NCBI RefSeq assembly: GCF_014653275.1
Contig: NZ_BNAL01000015.1
Location: 1-61,613, forward strand
DNA length: 61,613 bases
Direction: 5' to 3'
DNA from: Deinococcus piscis
GTDB lineage: Bacteria > Deinococcota > Deinococci > Deinococcales > Deinococcaceae
Shown here piece by piece: positions 29,342-39,787 of the stretch (positions are counted from its first letter, which is position 1; every line of letters begins with the position of its first letter). Under the pieces are notes generated by a model. It did not search any database. It was not told where the DNA came from and saw nothing but the letters and a program-made list of their open reading frames with translations. Position numbers and translations under genes: made by a program.

Positions 29342-29740
29342 TCAGTCCTGAGCCTTCAGCAGGGCACGCCCACGCTCAGTGACCCGTGCGGCAATTTCTT
29401 CGCGGCTCAGCGCGGCCTGACGGGGGTGGTCTGGAGTGGGCGTTTCGCTTCTGGCCCAGGCCACCGCCTCGGCAATCAGGGCTTCCTGCTGGCTCTCGCT
29501 CAGTTGGGCAAAAGCCAGTCGCAAGCGCTCCAGCGCGGGCAATTCGGCGCTGTGGCCCAGCCGTTCCTCAACCGCTTGCACAGGGATGCGGTAGCGGGGG
29601 CGGCCCGTAGGCGTGGTGCCGACCTGTACAGCGGGCAAATCACCCGTCCGAATCTGCCGCCGCAACGTGTCGTCACTGACGTGCAGGCGGCGGGCGGCTT
29701 CCATCACGGTCAGCAGGGCGCGGGGTGGGGTCTGGGTCAT
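29342..29740 (-). CDS. MerR/excisionase-type HTH protein, putative antitoxin
   Basis: The 132-aa protein starts with an excisionase-like winged helix (LLTVMEAARRLHVSDDTLRRQIRTG... pattern, recognition residues then GRPRYRIPVQAVEE). The C-terminal half is helical and charged and probably contacts the PIN toxin. ATG 29740 is chosen over GTG 29749 because GAGGTG sits 6 nt upstream. It is divergent from the KdpD sensor gene with a 56-bp gap and could repress both. Confidence 0.8.
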   Translation of the reverse strand: MTQTPPRALLTVMEAARRLHVSDDTLRRQIRTGDLPAVQVGTTPTGRPRYRIPVQAVEERLGHSAELPALERLRLAFAQLSESQQEALIAEAVAWARSETPTPDHPRQAALSREEIAARVTERGRALLKAQD

Positions 29741-29796
29741 GGGCTTCACCTCACATCAGTTTACGCAAAATCCGCAGAATCCGCAAAAGGGAAATC

Positions 29797-30897
29797 ATGC
29801 CCGACCCCATCCGCCTGACCCTTCAGCGTGACCCCGCGCAGCCGCCGCAGCCCCAACGCGGCACGCACCGCATCTTTATCGGCATGGCGGCGGGCGTGGG
29901 CAAAACCTACCGCGCCCTGAACGAACTGCGCGAGCGGCTACAAAGCGGCGAGGACGCCCTCATCGGCGTGCTGGAAACGCACGGGCGCAAGGAGACGATA
30001 GGGGCGGCGGAAGGTTTGCCCGTCTTTCCACGGCGGGAAATAGTTCGCGGCAGTACCACCGTCACTGAACTCGACCTGGACGGCCTGATCCAGCGCCGCC
30101 CCGACATCGTGCTGATCGACGAACTGGCGCACACCAACGCCCCCGGCAGTGTCAACGAAAAGCGCTGGCAGGACGTGGAAGCGCTGCGGGACGCGGGGAT
30201 TCATGTGCTGTCCACCATGAACGTGCAGCATCTCGAATCGCTGAACGACACGGTGGCCCGCCTGACCGGAGTGCGGGTGCGCGAGCGGGTGCCCGACCAC
30301 GTGCTGCACGACGCCGACGAACTGGTTCTCATTGACCTGCCCCCCGAAGACCTGCGGGCGCGGCTGCGGGCCGGGAAAATCTACGACCCCGAAAAAGTCG
30401 AGCAGTCATTGAGCAACTTTTTCACGCTGCCCAACCTGACGGCGCTGCGGGAAATCGCGCTGCGGCATGTGGCCCAGGCGGTCGAAATGGACGTGCCCGA
30501 CGGCCAGCCCGCCGCGCATGAGGTGGTGGTGGTCGCCATTGCCGCCGAGGACACCGCCGCCCGCCTGATTCGCCGGGGCGGGCAACTGGCCGAGCGGCTG
30601 CACGGCGAACTGCATGTGGTCACGGTGCGCTCAGACCGCCTGACCCAGGAGCAGTCGCGCCTGCTGGACGTGTGCCGCGAGATCACGGCGGCGCTGGGGG
30701 GCCACTTTGAAGTGCTGGAACCGGGCGAGGGCGTGGGCGCGGCGCTGGTGGGCTATTCGCGGCGGGTTCACGCCACCCAGATGGTGATGGGCGAAACCAG
30801 CCGCAGCCGCTGGGCCGAACTGCTGCGCGGCGACATCATCAAGTACGTGCTGCGTGAGACACGGGGCGTGGACGTGCATGTGATCAGCCGGGACTGA
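29797..30897 (+). CDS. kdpD: Stand-alone KdpD N-terminal sensor domain with USP domain
   Basis: The 366-aa protein corresponds to only the first half of KdpD: the KdpD domain (about 25-235) with P-loop GMAAGVGKT and IVLIDELAHTNAPGS, then a universal-stress-protein domain (about 245-360). The membrane, GAF and kinase parts are missing, and the ORF ends cleanly with TGA. Short KdpD proteins of this kind are known from Anabaena and Deinococcus. AAAAGGGAAATC precedes ATG 29797. It may act on the divergent kinase at 22298-23830, which has the missing domains. Confidence 0.88.
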   Translation: MPDPIRLTLQRDPAQPPQPQRGTHRIFIGMAAGVGKTYRALNELRERLQSGEDALIGVLETHGRKETIGAAEGLPVFPRREIVRGSTTVTELDLDGLIQRRPDIVLIDELAHTNAPGSVNEKRWQDVEALRDAGIHVLSTMNVQHLESLNDTVARLTGVRVRERVPDHVLHDADELVLIDLPPEDLRARLRAGKIYDPEKVEQSLSNFFTLPNLTALREIALRHVAQAVEMDVPDGQPAAHEVVVVAIAAEDTAARLIRRGGQLAERLHGELHVVTVRSDRLTQEQSRLLDVCREITAALGGHFEVLEPGEGVGAALVGYSRRVHATQMVMGETSRSRWAELLRGDIIKYVLRETRGVDVHVISRD

Positions 30898-31025
30898 GCA
30901 GAGCCGCCGTGTAGAGCGCGGTCAAACTGTACAGAAGCTCTATCCTTGAATCCTGGCCTGCGTGTTTGGCCATACGACGTTTACCTGCTCTAGTGAATCT
31001 CTCAACGGAGGTGGTCGCAGCTTGG

Positions 31026-31817
31026 CTAAGTCTTGCCCAGCTTCTTCTCCACTCCGTCCAGCAGTAGCTCTAGTCCAAATTTCAGCGTCATTTCGGGGGC
31101 GGCTGCCGCTTTCGTTTCGTCGCCAAAGCTCTGGCCCACGCGGGCCGCCACCGGAAAGCGCTGCGCGTCCAGCAGACGGTCAAGCACCGGGGCCTGGGTC
31201 AGCCACCACTCCTCATCCGTCTGCGCCGAGTCCTGCTTTTCGCGTTCCAGGCGGTGGTGCAGGCGGGCAGCGCCTTCTACTTGCGTCATGATGTTCGTCA
31301 GCAGCGCGTCCATCTCTATATCGCTCAGGCCTATGCCGTCCAGCGGACGCAGTTCGGTGTCGTACTTCTGCACCAGGTTTGGCCCCAGCCTGGGGCGCGG
31401 CCTGACCAGTTCGGCCAGCCAGGGGTGCTTCAGGTGCAGTTGCCAGTTGCGCTCGGCAATCAGCAGCAGCGCGTCTCGCCAGTGGCCGCAGCGTTTCGGT
31501 TCGTCCGGGTCACTGTACAGCGTGCCCATCAGTCGGTCAGCCATCAGGTCAGTCAGGTCGTCCTTACCGGGCACGTAGCTGTATAGCGTCATGGTGCCTA
31601 CGCCCAGCACCTCGGCCACCCGCCGCATAGATAGCGCTGCCAACCCCTCGGCGTCGGCCAGCTCGGTGGCCTTTTCCACAATGGCCCGGATGGTCAGGCC
31701 ATTTCTGCCAGGGCGGGTGTGAGACCCCCACAGCAGGGCCAGGCTGCGGGCGGGGTCGGGCTGCGGCGCAGGCTTACCGTCTGTCTTTTTGTCGTCAGCA
31801 GCAGCTTTCTGGGACAT
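31026..31817 (-). CDS. TetR-family repressor
   Basis: The 263-aa regulator has an N-terminal HTH (LTIRAIVEKATELADAEG, then MRRVAEVLGVGTMTLYSYV) and a TetR_C-type ligand domain; a charged extension of about 40 residues precedes the HTH. ATG 31817 lies 6 nt after TATTGT on its strand. It is divergent from an MFS exporter gene with two inverted repeats in between, the standard layout for repressor-controlled drug efflux. Confidence 0.88.
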   Translation of the reverse strand: MSQKAAADDKKTDGKPAPQPDPARSLALLWGSHTRPGRNGLTIRAIVEKATELADAEGLAALSMRRVAEVLGVGTMTLYSYVPGKDDLTDLMADRLMGTLYSDPDEPKRCGHWRDALLLIAERNWQLHLKHPWLAELVRPRPRLGPNLVQKYDTELRPLDGIGLSDIEMDALLTNIMTQVEGAARLHHRLEREKQDSAQTDEEWWLTQAPVLDRLLDAQRFPVAARVGQSFGDETKAAAAPEMTLKFGLELLLDGVEKKLGKT

Positions 31818-31820
31818 GGC

Positions 31821-31870
31821 TTGACAATATCATGGCCCTATTCGTACATTGTACGGAACAACGTATGTTC
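31821..31870 (+). promoter_or_regulatory. Divergent tetR-exporter promoter with two operators
   Basis: TTGACA (31821-31826) and TACATT (31845-31850) form a plus-strand promoter with an 18-nt spacer. The palindrome CGTACATTGTACG (31843-31855) covers its -10 box. Directly after it, GAACA-ACGTA-TGTTC (31856-31870) is a second inverted repeat. TATTGT for tetR lies at 31829-31824 on the other strand, so one repressor could silence both genes. Confidence 0.65.
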
Positions 31871-31944
31871 TGCCGTTATTCCTGCTTAAATCCTGGCCCT
31901 CATCAGCTTCCGCATCCCCTGCCGGGTACGGAAAAGGAGTTGTT

Positions 31945-33165
31945 ATGCCTCAAACCATCCGCAAAGCCAGCCTGGGCTTTATCTTTCTGACCGTCATCAT
32001 TGACGTGCTGGGCGGCGGTCTGATTGCGCCCGTGCTGCCCCGGCTGGTCGAGTCATTCGGGGGGGGCGACGTGGCTCTGGCCTCCCAGTTTTATGGCCTT
32101 CTCATCGCGCTTTACTCGCTGATGTCGTTTCTGTTCGCCAGTTTTATCGGGGCGCTCAGTGACCGCTTTGGGCGGCGGCCCGTGCTGCTGCTCTCTTTGC
32201 TGGGGCTAGCGGCGGATTACGTGATTATCGCGCTTGCGCCGAACCTGACGTGGCTGGTGGTGGGGCGCTTGGTGGCGGGGGCGCTGGGAGCCAGCTTTGT
32301 GACCGCCACCGCGTACATTGCCGACATCAGCGCCCCGGAAGACCGGGCGAAGAACTTTGGCCTGCTGGGGGCCGCCTTTGGGCTGGGGTTTATTGTGGGG
32401 CCGCTGCTGGGCGGGGTGCTGGGCGGCATTGACCTGCGCTTGCCGTTCTGGGTGGCCGCCGGGCTGGCTGCGCTGAACGTGCTGTACGGCCTGTTCGTGC
32501 TGCCCGAATCCTTGCCGCCAGAGCACCGCCGCCCGCTGAACTGGCGGCAGGCCAACCCGCTGGGTGCACTGCTGGCCCTGCGAACCTTTCCAAACGTGTT
32601 GCCGCTGACTGGTGTGTACACCCTGACCTGCCTCTCGCTTAATGGCCTGATTGCCGTGTGGGTGCTGTACACCGCGCACCGCTTTGGCTGGAACGTGGCA
32701 CAGGTGGGCGTATCGCTGGCAGTGGTGGGGGTCACGCAGGGCGTGGCGCAAGGCGCACTGGTGGGGCCGCTGGTGGCCCGCTGGGGCGAACGCCGCACCG
32801 TGGTCTGGGGCGTACTGATTTCGGCGCTGGCCTACGTGCTGTACGGCTTTGCCAGCCAGCCCTGGATGCTGTACCTGGGCATCGTCCTGTCCTCGGCGGG
32901 CGGAGTGGTCGCCCCGGCCTTGCAGGGCGCGGTGTCGGGCCGCGTGGCCCCCGACCAGCAGGGCCTGTTGCAGGGCGCACTTGCCAGCCTGAACAACCTG
33001 ACCAACGTGCTTGCACCGCCGCTGGTGGCTGGGCTGTTTGCCTTCGCCCTGGCGCGGGGCGTACCCGTGGGCCTGCCACTGTTCGCATGTGCCGCTTTTG
33101 AAGTGCTGGCCTTTGTACTCGCGTGGCGGGCGTTTGGCTTTTCGCCGAAGATTAAACCCAGCTAA
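31945..33165 (+). CDS. MFS drug exporter, TetA-like
   Basis: The 406-aa protein has twelve transmembrane helices and the drug-antiporter motif A GALSDRFGRRPVLLLSL after helix II. FIFLTVIIDVLGGGLIAPVLP and AAFGLGFIVGPLLGG (motif C-like) match the tetracycline-efflux DHA1 group. Start ATG 31945 has AAGGAG 6 nt upstream. It is first in a run with an erythromycin-esterase-like gene and a UvrA-like ABC gene. The real substrate cannot be read from sequence. Confidence 0.88.
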   Translation: MPQTIRKASLGFIFLTVIIDVLGGGLIAPVLPRLVESFGGGDVALASQFYGLLIALYSLMSFLFASFIGALSDRFGRRPVLLLSLLGLAADYVIIALAPNLTWLVVGRLVAGALGASFVTATAYIADISAPEDRAKNFGLLGAAFGLGFIVGPLLGGVLGGIDLRLPFWVAAGLAALNVLYGLFVLPESLPPEHRRPLNWRQANPLGALLALRTFPNVLPLTGVYTLTCLSLNGLIAVWVLYTAHRFGWNVAQVGVSLAVVGVTQGVAQGALVGPLVARWGERRTVVWGVLISALAYVLYGFASQPWMLYLGIVLSSAGGVVAPALQGAVSGRVAPDQQGLLQGALASLNNLTNVLAPPLVAGLFAFALARGVPVGLPLFACAAFEVLAFVLAWRAFGFSPKIKPS

Positions 33166-33249
33166 AGACTCACCGTGGGGCATCCTCACATAAAGCACAG
33201 AGAAGATGGGGCTGTCCGAGCGGGTGCATCCTCTGGAAAGGAGAAGAGA

Positions 33250-34457
33250 ATGCCAGAACATAGACCGCTCGAAATGAGGGGCTGGGACATTAGCCAACCG
33301 CAAGCCCTCCGTCAATTTTTAGCCTCACTGCCTACCCCGCCCCGCCTGCTGGCCCTGGGCGAACCGACGCACGGCGTGCAGGCTTTTCCGCGCTGGCGCA
33401 ACCGGATATTTCAGGTGCTGGTGCAGGAACACGCCTTCCGCTCGATTGCCCTGGAAAGCGACGTGCTGGCGGGCCTGAAAGTGAACGACTACGCGCTGGG
33501 CGGCCCCGGCACGCTGGATAACGTGATGAGTACAGGCTTGAGCCACGGCTTCGGCGCGTATGCCGCCAACCGCGAACTGGTGGCGTGGCTGCGCGAGTAC
33601 AACGCGGGCCGTCCGGAGGCCGAGCAGGTGCGCTTTTACGGCTTCGATGCACCGATGGAAAGCATGTGGGCCGCCAGCCCCCGCGCCTGTCTGCTGGCCC
33701 TGCACACTTTTCTGGCCGCGCACCTGGGCGAACTTCCGGCAGATGCCGCCAGGATTGAAGAACTGTGCGGCGACGATGCCCGCTGGACGAACGAAGCTGC
33801 CGCGATGAATCCAGAGAAATCTGTGGGCAACACAGCGGAAGCGAAAGCGCTGCGCCTGCTGGCAGATGACCTGAATACCCTGCTGGAACAGGAAGCGCCG
33901 CGCCTGCACGCCCAGCCCGGCTTCTGGCTGGCACAGTTGCACGCCCGCACCGCCCTGGGTTTGCTGCGTTACCACGCGGTCATAGCGCAGGTGGCCCCAG
34001 ACCGCATAGCGCGAATGCTGGCCCAGCGCGGCCTGATGATGGCCGACAACCTCAGCGCCGTGCTGGAGCGGGAGCAAGGGCGCGGCCCTACACTAGTCTT
34101 TGCCCACAACCTGCACCTTCAGCGGGGCGTGAGTGGCATGAACCTCGCTTCGCTGTCGCAGCGGGCAGAGTGGTGGGGGGGCGGGGCACACCTGCACACG
34201 CGCCTGGGGGGGCAGTATGCCTTTATTGCCAGCACCCTCGGCATAGGCGAAGGCATACCCGAACCCGCGCCAGACACGCTGGAAGGCTTCTTGAGCGGGC
34301 AGATGAGCACGCCTACGCTGTACGCCACCCGTCACCATCCATTTCCCGACACGCTGCGGCGACGCACCGACACCGACTACCGAGTTCAGGCGCTGCGGCC
34401 CGAAACTTTGCACGAGGCCGACGGTTTACTCTTTCTGCCCACCACCGAGGAGAACGC

Positions 34458-34461
<4 letters not shown>
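33250..34461 (+). CDS. Erythromycin-esterase-family protein
   Basis: The 403-aa protein belongs to the Ere family, whose founding members hydrolyse the macrolide lactone ring; many members have other unknown substrates. LALGEPTHG (about 34-42), ALESD and VFAHNLHLQR contain the conserved Glu and His positions. AAGGAG lies 7 nt before ATG 33250. The stop overlaps the ATG of the UvrA-like gene (ATGA), so the two are coupled. Confidence 0.85.
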
Positions 34462-36692
<2,231 letters not shown>

Positions 36693-36838
36693 GCCCTGAG
36701 TCCGTCACTTTGGGCAAGCTGTAGATGGAAGCCCAGCCCGGATAGGGCCCAAGCTCGGGCAGAGCAGACCCTGCTAAGCGCTGTGGTCTGCGACCTGGCC
36801 AGGTGAATCGGAGCGGGTCAAACCGGGCCGCTCCTCTA

Positions 36839-36973
36839 ATACGGACTCCGGTTAAATAGTTTGCAAAAACTATTTAATTCGAGCGAAGCGAGTAGGAGAG
36901 AAACGGGTTCCGGGCGTGGAGTTAACAATTCGGCGCTGTCCCGAATTGTTAACGAAACAGACGGAATCCGTAT
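36839..36973. repeat. Deinococcus-type small non-coding repeat (SNR)
   Basis: A 135-bp element is bounded by ATACGGACTCCG and CGGAATCCGTAT (11 of 12 inverted matches). Inside are two perfect hairpins: TAAATAGTTT/AAACTATTTA (36853-36876) and GTTAACAATTCGG/CCGAATTGTTAAC (36921-36953). From memory this matches a repeat family of D. radiodurans and relatives. It sits in a 539-bp gap between the UvrA-like gene and hpaG; the rest of the gap (36693-36838 and 36974-37231) shows no gene, only a short CCCCAGG/CCTGGGG hairpin at 37088-37105. Confidence 0.8.
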
Positions 36974-37231
36974 AATTTGTCCAGTTTCAAAGCACCTAAC
37001 AAAGAGCCAGGCAACTCTGCCGCGAGCAAAAGGAGGGCCAAACGTCGAGCGGGAAGGTATTGGTGCAGGAAAAAGAGCGGAGGCCGCCCCCAGGCTCTCC
37101 TGGGGCAGCTGGTTCATGCCAGAGATGGTGGATGGCCCAGCTCTTTTTATGCCTACAGAATCTACGTCTCAGACGCTGCCATTGGAGTTTTGCGGGGTTG
37201 GCGGCTTAGACTTTGCCTCAAAGGAGAACTG

Positions 37232-38020
37232 ATGAAAACCGCCAACTTTATCGCCAACGGACGCACCCTAAAGGGTGAACTCCGCAAAGACGGTCTGCTG
37301 CATGACGCAGCAGGCGAAACCCACAATCCGGATGACGTGCAGTTCCTGCTGCCGCTGAAGCCTGGCAAGGTCATCGCGCTGGCGCTGAACTACGGCGACC
37401 ATGTGAAGGAACTGGGGTTCTCGGCCCCGCCTGAACCTGTGATGTTCCTCAAGCCGAACACCAGCCTGCTGCCGCACCGGGGCACGGTGATTTACCCGCG
37501 TGGCGCGAAATACATGCATTACGAATGCGAACTCGGCATCGTGATTGGGCGCGATGCCCGCCGCGTCAAAGCCAAGGACGCCGAAGACTACGTGGGCGGC
37601 TACACCATCGCCAACGACCTCGTGGTGCGTGATTACGTCTCCAACTACTACCGCCCCCCCATGCGGGCGAAGGGCTGGGACACTTTCGGCCCGATGGGGC
37701 CGTATCTTGTCACCGCCGACGAAATCCCCGACCCGTACAACCTGGGCATTCGCTCGTATGTCAACGGCGAACTGCGGCAGGAAGGCAACACCTCGGACAT
37801 GATTCGCCGCGCCCCGGAACTGATTGAATTCATGAGCCGTTTCATGACGCTGGAAGCGGGCGATGTGATTCTGACCGGCACCCCTGAAGGCGTGAGCCAC
37901 GTCCACCCCGGCGACGTGATGCGCATGGAAATCGACGGCCTGGGCGCACTGGAAAACCCGGTGGCGCTGGAAGACGAAAGTGCCGAGCCTCTGATTGCCG
38001 AGGAAGGAGAGAGGAAGTAA
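37232..38020 (+). CDS. hpaG: Fumarylacetoacetate-hydrolase-family isomerase/decarboxylase, HpaG-like
   Basis: The 262-aa enzyme resembles 2-hydroxyhepta-2,4-diene-1,7-dioate isomerase / 5-oxopent-3-ene-1,2,5-tricarboxylate decarboxylase of homoprotocatechuate degradation. Metal-site residues are in YECELGIVIG and GYTIANDLVVRDY; KGWDTFGPMGPYLV and ILTGTPEGVS are typical of the fold. AAGGAG lies 7 nt before ATG 37232; the longer open frame upstream is not coding. hpaF follows, which supports this pathway over other members of the family. Confidence 0.85.
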   Translation: MKTANFIANGRTLKGELRKDGLLHDAAGETHNPDDVQFLLPLKPGKVIALALNYGDHVKELGFSAPPEPVMFLKPNTSLLPHRGTVIYPRGAKYMHYECELGIVIGRDARRVKAKDAEDYVGGYTIANDLVVRDYVSNYYRPPMRAKGWDTFGPMGPYLVTADEIPDPYNLGIRSYVNGELRQEGNTSDMIRRAPELIEFMSRFMTLEAGDVILTGTPEGVSHVHPGDVMRMEIDGLGALENPVALEDESAEPLIAEEGERK

Positions 38021-38034
38021 GCGGCCTTTGCCGC

Positions 38035-38102
38035 GTCTAAGGGTCTAAAAGTCTGAGAGTCTAAGGTTTTTCTTCGACTCTTCGACCTTTAGACCCTTAG
38101 AC
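38035..38102. repeat. Inverted repeat of GTCTAAGGGTCTAA units
   Basis: Arms of 19 bp at 38035-38053 and 38084-38102 match at 18 positions and could form a long hairpin between hpaG and hpaF. The same GTCTAAGGGTCTAA unit is present after hpaF, on both sides of the insertion sequence (38515-38527 and 39401-39450). Confidence 0.75.
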
Positions 38103-38121
38103 CTCTTCCGAAGGAAGACCC

Positions 38122-38511
38122 ATGCCCCACCTCACCCTCGAATACACCGACAACATCCAGAACCCGCGCATTCCTGAGCTGCTGCGTGCCCTGAATGGCG
38201 TGCTGCTGGCCCGGCCCAACATTTTCCCGGTGGGCGGCATCCGGGCGCGGGCCTACCGCCTCAGCGAGTACGCGCTGGCCGATTCCTCCGAAGCCTCGGA
38301 CGCTTTTGTGCACCTGCGGCTGCAAATCGGCGCGGGCCGCAGCGAGGAGGTCAAGAAGGAAACGGGCGACGCCCTGTTTGCCGTGCTGCAAGGGCATTTT
38401 GCCGAAGCTTACGCCGCGCACGGGCTGATGCTCTCTCTTGACATCAGTGAATTTTCAGAGGCAGGGACGTGGAAGAAGAACAACATTCACGCGAGGTATA
38501 AGAAGGTCTAA
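38122..38511 (+). CDS. hpaF: 5-carboxymethyl-2-hydroxymuconate delta-isomerase
   Basis: The 129-aa enzyme of the tautomerase superfamily isomerises CHM in homoprotocatechuate breakdown. It starts MPHLTLEYTDNI, giving the catalytic Pro1 after Met removal, and has GGIRARAYRL and HLRLQIGAGRS, as in HpaF/CHMI. GAAGGAAG precedes the ATG. The other hpa genes are not in the window; an insertion sequence follows 16 nt after the stop. Confidence 0.88.
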   Translation: MPHLTLEYTDNIQNPRIPELLRALNGVLLARPNIFPVGGIRARAYRLSEYALADSSEASDAFVHLRLQIGAGRSEEVKKETGDALFAVLQGHFAEAYAAHGLMLSLDISEFSEAGTWKKNNIHARYKKV

Positions 38512-38527
38512 GGGTCAAAAGGTCTAA

Positions 38528-39400
38528 GAGCGTGTTTGAAAAGTCAGCATAGGGGACGGGGTAGCACAGTGGGCCAAGTTCTGGCCCGCTGTTCTTGTGA
38601 GAAAACAATACGCCAGTGACTTGACTCACCAAGAGTTTAACTGCATTGCGCCCCTGTTGCCCCCGGAAAAACCAGGGGGACGTCCCCGAAGTGTCGATAT
38701 GTACGAGATCCTTTGCGCCATTTTCTATGTACTGCACAATGGTTGCGCTTGGCGCAACCTTCCACATGATTTCCCCGCTTGGCAGACGGTCTATACCTAT
38801 TTCGTCGCCCTACAACGACATGGAAGCTGGGCCGCCATCAATCACTTCCTGGTGCGACGCACCAGGAAGCAGGCGGGCAAACCCCCTGAGCCAAGTGCAG
38901 TCATCATTGATGCTCAAACTGTGCGATGTGGTCCGCAAGCAGGACCACGAGGAATAGATGCAGGTAAAAGGATCAATGGGCGCAAGCGACATGTGGCTGT
39001 TGACAGCATGAGATTGCTGCTGGTGGTGCGGGTGACTGCGGCCAATATTCAAGATCGGTCAGGGGGCTTTCCCCTGCTTGAACAGACGTACAACCGGTTC
39101 CCACGTATTCGGCATGTATGGGCAGATGCGGGTTATACGGGACAGTTGGTCCGTTGGGCCAGAGAGACGCTGGGTTGGACGATGGACATTGTCAAAGGAG
39201 TGGTTGGACAACGAGGGTTCGTTGTCCAACCACGTCGCTGGGTTGTCGAACGGAGTTTGGCTTGGCTGACCCGTTCTAGACGCTTATCGAGGGACTATGA
39301 AATATTGCCACAGACCACCGAAGCCTGGTTTTACTTGGCGAATATTCGACTCATGTTGCGACGACTGGAGCGGTCTGTTTGAACCTTTTCAAACACGCTC
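38528..39400 (+). mobile_element. IS5-family insertion sequence, IS1031 group
   Basis: The 873-bp element has perfect 16-bp terminal inverted repeats, GAGCGTGTTTGAAAAG (38528-38543) and its complement (39385-39400). The flanking TAA at 38525-38527 and 39401-39403 is the 3-bp TNA target duplication of the group. One intact transposase gene fills it, so it is probably functional. Excising it with one TAA restores a continuous GTCTAAGGGTCTAAGG repeat. Confidence 0.92.
38597..39382 (+). CDS. IS5/IS1031-group DDE transposase
   Basis: The 261-aa transposase has an N-terminal DUF4096-like domain (LTHQEFNCIAPLLPP, YEILCAIFYVLHNGCAWRNLP) and a DDE catalytic core: VIIDAQTV, HVWADAGYTG and WVVERSLAWL supply D, D and E. 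GTG 38597 is the start. It is one uninterrupted frame, while several relatives use a frameshift between two ORFs. Confidence 0.92.
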   Translation: MRKQYASDLTHQEFNCIAPLLPPEKPGGRPRSVDMYEILCAIFYVLHNGCAWRNLPHDFPAWQTVYTYFVALQRHGSWAAINHFLVRRTRKQAGKPPEPSAVIIDAQTVRCGPQAGPRGIDAGKRINGRKRHVAVDSMRLLLVVRVTAANIQDRSGGFPLLEQTYNRFPRIRHVWADAGYTGQLVRWARETLGWTMDIVKGVVGQRGFVVQPRRWVVERSLAWLTRSRRLSRDYEILPQTTEAWFYLANIRLMLRRLERSV

Positions 39401-39451
39401 TAAGGGTCTAAGGGGTTTTCCTTCGACTCTTAGACCCTTAGACCGTTCGAC

Positions 39452-39784
39452 TTAATGCCCCAGCATCCAGGGCCGGGCCGCCGGGAACAGCTTTTTCCCG
39501 TCCGCCGTGTAGAGTGCGCCAGAAGGGCTAAGGGGCCGGTGAACCTGCCGTTCTTCCTGTTCCGAGGCCAGATTGCCGCGCCGGGGTTCGTGGGCAGCCC
39601 GCTCGTTGCGCTCGAACGCCTCGCGCCTTGCCGGGGTCAGTTGCGGCACCCTCGGCGCGCTCACCAGCACGCGGGGAGATGGCTGCCCGCAGCGGGGGCA
39701 GGTGGCCTGCTCGCCGCGCTCGGCCACCGGCACCAGGCGGTCGAACAAGCCGTGTTCAGAGCAGCGGTACTCATACAGTGGCAT
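39452..39784 (-). CDS. fmdB: FmdB-type zinc-ribbon protein
   Basis: The 110-aa protein starts MPLYEYRC and has CPRCGQPSPR, the zinc ribbon of the FmdB family. FmdB was named as a putative regulator of formamidase. The rest is basic and low in complexity. Its start lies 3 nt after the stop of the formamidase gene, so the pair is one operon, as in other bacteria. Confidence 0.87.
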   Translation of the reverse strand: MPLYEYRCSEHGLFDRLVPVAERGEQATCPRCGQPSPRVLVSAPRVPQLTPARREAFERNERAAHEPRRGNLASEQEERQVHRPLSPSGALYTADGKKLFPAARPWMLGH

Positions 39785-39787
39785 CGG

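Noticed and set aside
38035..38102. Rho-independent terminator after hpaG
   Set aside because: The stem is long with a 30-nt loop, no T tract follows, and the unit recurs around the insertion sequence, so it is better called a dispersed repeat.
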